A stretch of DNA of 64,000 nucleotides from Lacinutrix sp. 5H-3-7-4 (GTDB lineage: Bacteria > Bacteroidota > Bacteroidia > Flavobacteriales > Flavobacteriaceae), in assembly GCF_000211855.2 (NCBI RefSeq), contig NC_015638.1, positions 1,426,001-1,490,000 of the forward strand, in the 5' to 3' direction. Below are positions 60,798 to 64,000 of this stretch, in pieces. How positions within the stretch are numbered: the stretch's first letter is position 1; each line of letters opens with the position of its first letter. The position numbers and the translations under genes are program-made. The notes beneath the pieces are model-generated. The model made no database searches, was not told the origin of the DNA, and saw only the letters and a program-made list of their open reading frames with translations.

Positions 60798-61301
60798 CTA
60801 TTCTTCTTCGTTTGTTGCTTCTGCTTCTTCAGCTGGAGCTTCTTCTTCAACAACTGGAGCGTTAGCTGCAATTCTTGCTTCGTTAGCTGCTTTTTCAGCT
60901 TCAAATGCTTTGGCTTTAGCTTCAGCTTCCGCTTTAGATAAACCTTCTTTTTTAGCATCTACCTTTCCAGTTTTTTCTTCTAACCAAGCAGCGAATTTCT
61001 TCTCAGCTTGCTCTTCAGTTAAAGCACCTTTACGAACTCCACCAGCAAGGTGATTTTTCAATAAAGCACCTTTGTAAGATAATAATGCTTTGGCAGTATC
61101 AGTTGGTTGTGCACCATTCTGTAGCCATTTTACTGCTCCATCAACGTCTAATTCAATAGTTGCTGGATTAGTGTTTGGATTGTAAGCACCTATTTTTTCT
61201 AGGTATTTACCATCTCTTTTCGCGCGAGCATCTGCTGCTACGATCCAGTAATAAGGTTTTCCTTTTTTACCGTGTCTTTGTAATCTGATTTTTACAGGCA
61301 T
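60798..61301 (-). CDS. rpsP: 30S ribosomal protein S16 with an acidic Ala/Glu tail
   Basis: 167 residues from the ATG at 61301. The S16 core is MPVKIRLQRHGKKGKPYYWIVAAD to GALTEEQAEKKFAAWLEEKT (about 115 residues). The last 50 residues are a low-complexity coil of Lys, Glu and Ala, ending in glutamates. The start is chosen because the conserved N-terminus begins there; an in-frame upstream ATG lies in the promoter. Confidence 0.97.
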   Translation of the reverse strand: MPVKIRLQRHGKKGKPYYWIVAADARAKRDGKYLEKIGAYNPNTNPATIELDVDGAVKWLQNGAQPTDTAKALLSYKGALLKNHLAGGVRKGALTEEQAEKKFAAWLEEKTGKVDAKKEGLSKAEAEAKAKAFEAEKAANEARIAANAPVVEEEAPAEEAEATNEEE

Positions 61302-61347
61302 AAAAATTAATTTGTGAGGTACGCGACCTCGATTATTAATAAGTGTG

Positions 61348-61376
61348 CAAAGATACAATATTTATTTATATATCAA
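61348..61376 (-). promoter_or_regulatory. rpsP promoter
   Basis: Minus-strand TTG (61376-61374), 18-base spacer, TATCTTTG (61355-61348). The leader then includes GAGGT-ACGCG-ACCTC (61316-61330), a five-base-stem hairpin. Confidence 0.6.
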
Positions 61377-61445
61377 GTTTTTATATTAAAACTATTACAT
61401 TGTGATTTTTTATTTTATTTTTGGTTTCTTGAAATACTAAATACT

Positions 61446-62537
61446 ATGAAAAAAATTATCGTTTTATTCCTTATAACTTTTGCTTTTTTTAGATGTGGCG
61501 AAGAAGTTGAATTTAATACTCCTTCTTTTAGTGCGAAAAAAGATGGTAATATATGGGAAGCAGTTTCATATACTGCAAATTTAGACAACAGTGGTGTTTT
61601 AACTATTGTTGCGTTTAATAATTTTGAAACGATAACTTTAGTAGCTTTTCCTTCAGATGCTAGTTTGTGTACGGGAGTTTTTCAAGATAATGTAGGTAGT
61701 TGTTATGAAGTTGTAGAAAATGCATCTTTTGCTACTTTATTAGATGTTGATGAGGTATTCTACTCTACAAGTAATGAGCCAGACGAAACAGTGCAAGTTT
61801 ACCCTCCAGCAGGAGTAATAAATCTTAGAGATATTAACTTAGAAGAAGGTGTTGTATCTGGAGAGTTTTATTTCAATGCTTTTTCTAATTCAGGTTTATC
61901 TGCTGTTAATTTTAATGAAGGTTTTTTTCATAACGTACCATTAATTGGAGCAGTTGCAGTTGGAGGAAGTACAAACATATCTTGCGACAGTGCAGAAAAC
62001 TCTGTTAACGCTACATCTATTACTTATAATGCAACTCCAACAAATGATCCTCAATATGAAGACATTTGTAATGCTTATAGAACAGCTTTATTAAATAAAA
62101 TCTCATCTTGTGGCGATCCAGGAGGTACTATTCAAGATATGGTTGATGCTTTAGATTGTACAGCAACAACTACTTTAACTACAAGTATAGAAGTAGAGGT
62201 AGATGGCACAGACAGAGTTTTTAATGCTAATGAGAGTGTAACATTAATTGGTACAACAAAAACGGTTATAGTTGAAGATGCAGCAAATACAGACTACGTT
62301 CAGTTTGATATAGAAGAAGGACAAACAGGAACAGACATTGTAAGTAATTTTGTAATAAATATAAACGGTGTCAACCATGAGCCTATACCGGGAAATATGA
62401 CTTTAGGTGAATTTACTACCACAATTACAACAAATTCAAACACGGCTATTCAAGGTACATTTTCAGGCGCTGTTAACGATTATAATGGAGGACAAGATGT
62501 AGGATTATCTATGGGAGTTATAGATATTAACTATTAA
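61446..62537 (+). CDS. DUF6252-like lipoprotein
   Basis: 363 residues from the ATG at 61446. Signal peptide with candidate lipid-modified Cys17 (FFRCGEE). The N-terminal half (SFSAKKDGNIWEAVSYTANLDNSGVLTIVAF ... GVINLRDINLEEGVVSGEFYFNAFS) resembles DUF6252 lipoproteins, which often occur alone in Bacteroidota. The C-terminal half is another beta-rich region (EVEVDGTDRVFNANESVTLIGTTKTVIVEDA). Surface or periplasmic. Function unknown. Confidence 0.8.
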   Translation: MKKIIVLFLITFAFFRCGEEVEFNTPSFSAKKDGNIWEAVSYTANLDNSGVLTIVAFNNFETITLVAFPSDASLCTGVFQDNVGSCYEVVENASFATLLDVDEVFYSTSNEPDETVQVYPPAGVINLRDINLEEGVVSGEFYFNAFSNSGLSAVNFNEGFFHNVPLIGAVAVGGSTNISCDSAENSVNATSITYNATPTNDPQYEDICNAYRTALLNKISSCGDPGGTIQDMVDALDCTATTTLTTSIEVEVDGTDRVFNANESVTLIGTTKTVIVEDAANTDYVQFDIEEGQTGTDIVSNFVININGVNHEPIPGNMTLGEFTTTITTNSNTAIQGTFSGAVNDYNGGQDVGLSMGVIDINY

Positions 62538-62563
62538 AATAAGATTTAATACGCAATAATTAG

Positions 62564-62592
62564 AGCGCAGTCGTAAGGTTGCGCTTTTTTTT
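62564..62592 (+). terminator. Terminator of the DUF6252-like lipoprotein gene
   Basis: Stem AGCGCA / TGCGCT with a 10-base loop followed by eight Ts. Confidence 0.85.
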
Positions 62593-62650
62593 GGTTTTTG
62601 TTAAAGACTCTTAAAAAGGTTGAAATCACTCATAAAGTGTGTTAAACAAC

Positions 62651-62681
62651 TTGACATCGCATCTAATATCTACTATCTTTA
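62651..62681 (+). promoter_or_regulatory. Promoter of the DUF2383 gene
   Basis: TTG (62651-62653), 20-base spacer, TATCTTTA (62674-62681), one mismatch from TAnnTTTG. Confidence 0.5.
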
Positions 62682-62733
62682 AATTGTTGATGTGAAACAA
62701 TACGCATCATAAAAAAAAGTATTGGAATTTAAA

Positions 62734-63198
62734 ATGATAAAAGATATTATGAAGTATACTGAAGAAATTTCAAACAAATTAAACGAACTACTTGTAAAAA
62801 ACTATGATGCCGAAAAAGGATACATAGATGCCTACCAAAATGTAGAAAGTAACGATTTAAAAATGTTCTTTAAACGAAGAGCATCAGAAAGAAGTGAATT
62901 TGCAAAAGAATTAAGAACCGAAATCTTACAATACGGACAAATTCCTGAAGATTCTGGAACGTTTAAAGGCACAATGCATAGAAATTGGATGAATTTAAAA
63001 AATACGTTTTCATCTAACAATGAAGAAGCAATTTTAGAAGAAGCAATTAGAGGTGAGGAATCAAGTCTTGAAGAATACAATACTATGATTACAGAAAAAA
63101 ACTTGCCGCCAACAATTGATAACTTGATTGCAAAACATAGAGACGCAATACAGTCTGCAATTAATACAGAAAAAGCCAAATTAGAATTGGTAAGCTAA
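62734..63198 (+). CDS. DUF2383/PA2169-type four-helix protein
   Basis: 154 residues from the ATG at 62734; ATG at 62749 (MKYTEEI) is equally plausible and a TTG at 62722 less so. Ferritin-like helical bundle: SNKLNELLVKNYDAEKGYIDAYQNV, LKMFFKRRASERSEFAKELRTEI, and RGEESSLEEYNTMI. Glu-x6-Tyr and Glu-x-x-Arg patterns are family-typical. Members are often stress-induced in Bacteroidota. Function not established. Confidence 0.9.
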   Translation: MIKDIMKYTEEISNKLNELLVKNYDAEKGYIDAYQNVESNDLKMFFKRRASERSEFAKELRTEILQYGQIPEDSGTFKGTMHRNWMNLKNTFSSNNEEAILEEAIRGEESSLEEYNTMITEKNLPPTIDNLIAKHRDAIQSAINTEKAKLELVS

Positions 63199-63225
63199 AA
63201 TTTTTTATGAAAAAGAAATTTGCTG

Positions 63226-63256
63226 AAAAAGTCAACTCGAAAGAGTTGACTTTTTG
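63226..63256 (+). terminator. Terminator of the DUF2383 gene
   Basis: Perfect 13-base stem AAAAAGTCAACTC / GAGTTGACTTTTT closed by a GAAA tetraloop. Confidence 0.95.
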
Positions 63257-63401
63257 CTGTTTAAAAGCTTTTATTCTCGTAAAAATAGGGTCTTTATAAC
63301 TCTTGATAACTTTAACTTTTTAAACTCTCATTTTTATGTATTTTTATAGGCCAATAATTTCTCACAGCTTTTTTAGCAAAACACCTTAATAACAGCTATT
63401 T

Positions 63402-64000
63402 ATGTATTTAATATTTGATACAGAAACAACCGGTTTACCAAAACGTTGGGATGCACCAATTACAGATACAGATAATTGGCCAAGATGTATCCAGATTGCA
63501 TGGCAGTTACATGATGCTATGGGAAACTGTATTGAGAGTGAAGATTATTTAGTAAAACCAGAAGGTTTTAATATACCTTATGATGCCGAAAAAATTCATG
63601 GTATTTCTACAGAGTTAGCCCAAGAACAAGGAGTTGAGCTAATAGAGGTTTTAGAGAAGTTTAATATAGCTTTAAATAAAACAAAATTTGTTGTAGGTCA
63701 AAATGTAAAGTTCGATCTCAATATAATGGGAGCAGAGTTTGTACGCGAAGACATTGCAAATCAATTACAAGAACTACCGGTTTTAGACACTTGTACAGAG
63801 CACACAGCAAGTTTGTGCCAAATTCCTGGTGGTCGTGGCGGTAGATTTAAGCTACCAACTTTAACAGAGTTACATCAATATTTGTTTAATCAACCATTTG
63901 CTGAAGCGCACAACGCAACTGCCGATGTTGAAGCAACAACACGTTGTTTTTTAGAATTAATAAGAAGGCAACAATACACCAAAGAACAACTTGATGTACA
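63402..64000 (+). CDS. dnaE: DNA polymerase III alpha subunit with fused exonuclease (5' end only)
   Basis: About 200 residues are present; the gene continues beyond the window. MYLIFDTETTGLPKRWD is Exo I of a DEDDh 3'-5' exonuclease, IHGIST and VGQNVKFDLNIMGAE are Exo II, and AEAHNATADVEATTRCFLELIRR is Exo III with the catalytic His and Asp. In flavobacteria this domain opens the roughly 1450-residue DnaE. The polymerase part itself is not visible, so a stand-alone DnaQ-like protein cannot be excluded. Confidence 0.8.
   Translation, partial: MYLIFDTETTGLPKRWDAPITDTDNWPRCIQIAWQLHDAMGNCIESEDYLVKPEGFNIPYDAEKIHGISTELAQEQGVELIEVLEKFNIALNKTKFVVGQNVKFDLNIMGAEFVREDIANQLQELPVLDTCTEHTASLCQIPGGRGGRFKLPTLTELHQYLFNQPFAEAHNATADVEATTRCFLELIRRQQYTKEQLDV

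Noticed and set aside
60764-60958. 64-residue Lys/Leu-rich frame near the end of rpsP
   Set aside because: Alternative frame of the low-complexity Ala/Glu tail of S16; repetitive codons create the open frame.
1-64000. CRISPR array, tRNA or rRNA genes, insertion sequences
   Set aside because: Read for regularly spaced repeats, cloverleaf-like segments and transposase motifs; none seen.

Overview
The window is an AT-rich chromosomal stretch from a member of the Flavobacteriaceae (phylum Bacteroidota). The lineage is inferred from several lineage-typical traits: promoters of the TTG / TAnnTTTG type, T9SS C-terminal sorting domains, a DnaE with a fused N-terminal exonuclease, a long flavobacterial LeuRS, the families DUF3098, DUF4271, DUF4296, DUF4301 and DUF3127, and the near absence of strong Shine-Dalgarno sites. 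I see no rRNA, tRNA, CRISPR array, insertion sequence or prophage. No gene-free stretch exceeds about 300 bases.

Layout. 1-1150: truncated umuC and an unusual umuD under a perfect palindrome. 1151-9902: ahcY, then a tightly packed plus-strand operon (phosphopantetheinyl transferase, archaeal-type GGGP synthase, thiamine-binding-like protein, PnuC, NadR-like kinase, DUF4301, ArfB-like), followed by a TPP riboswitch and its TonB-dependent receptor. 10005-17760: housekeeping genes (greA, HIT, histidine kinase, flavin reductase, DUF3127, aat, tag, thioredoxin-like). 17768-22521: minus-strand block ftsX - small genes - DUF3098 - uppP - truB - TonB-like. 22698-26916: leuS with an expanded region before KMSKS, and a zinc metalloprotease.

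27105-31743 is the most accessory-looking part. It holds a VapA-like secreted-barrel homologue without signal peptide, a four-gene minus-strand operon (a protein with a PCPxxCDxxSPL tail, a multi-span membrane protein, a HisKA_3 kinase, a NarL-type regulator), a lone tail-collar (Mdp-type) protein and a small T9SS cargo. I consider the four-gene signalling operon and the VapA-like gene the best candidates for something undescribed.

31798-42423: Lrp regulator, saccharopine dehydrogenase, pckA, hemD, DUF4271, a DPM-like glycosyltransferase, dihydroorotase, an epimerase and tyrS. 42597-46782: secreted YHS protein, LuxE-like protein and two T9SS cargoes. 47045-55993: PhoB/PhoR-like pair, glycosyltransferase, trmB, LysE exporter, a catalytic-Cys-less MGMT homologue, and an Fe-S block (mrp, nfu, ferredoxin reductase, ferredoxin) interrupted by a REP-like palindromic element. 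56042-64000: DUF3050, acyl-CoA dehydrogenase with an operator-like palindrome inside its promoter, AI-2E transporter, trmN6, rimM, rpsP, a lipoprotein, a DUF2383 protein and the 5' end of dnaE.
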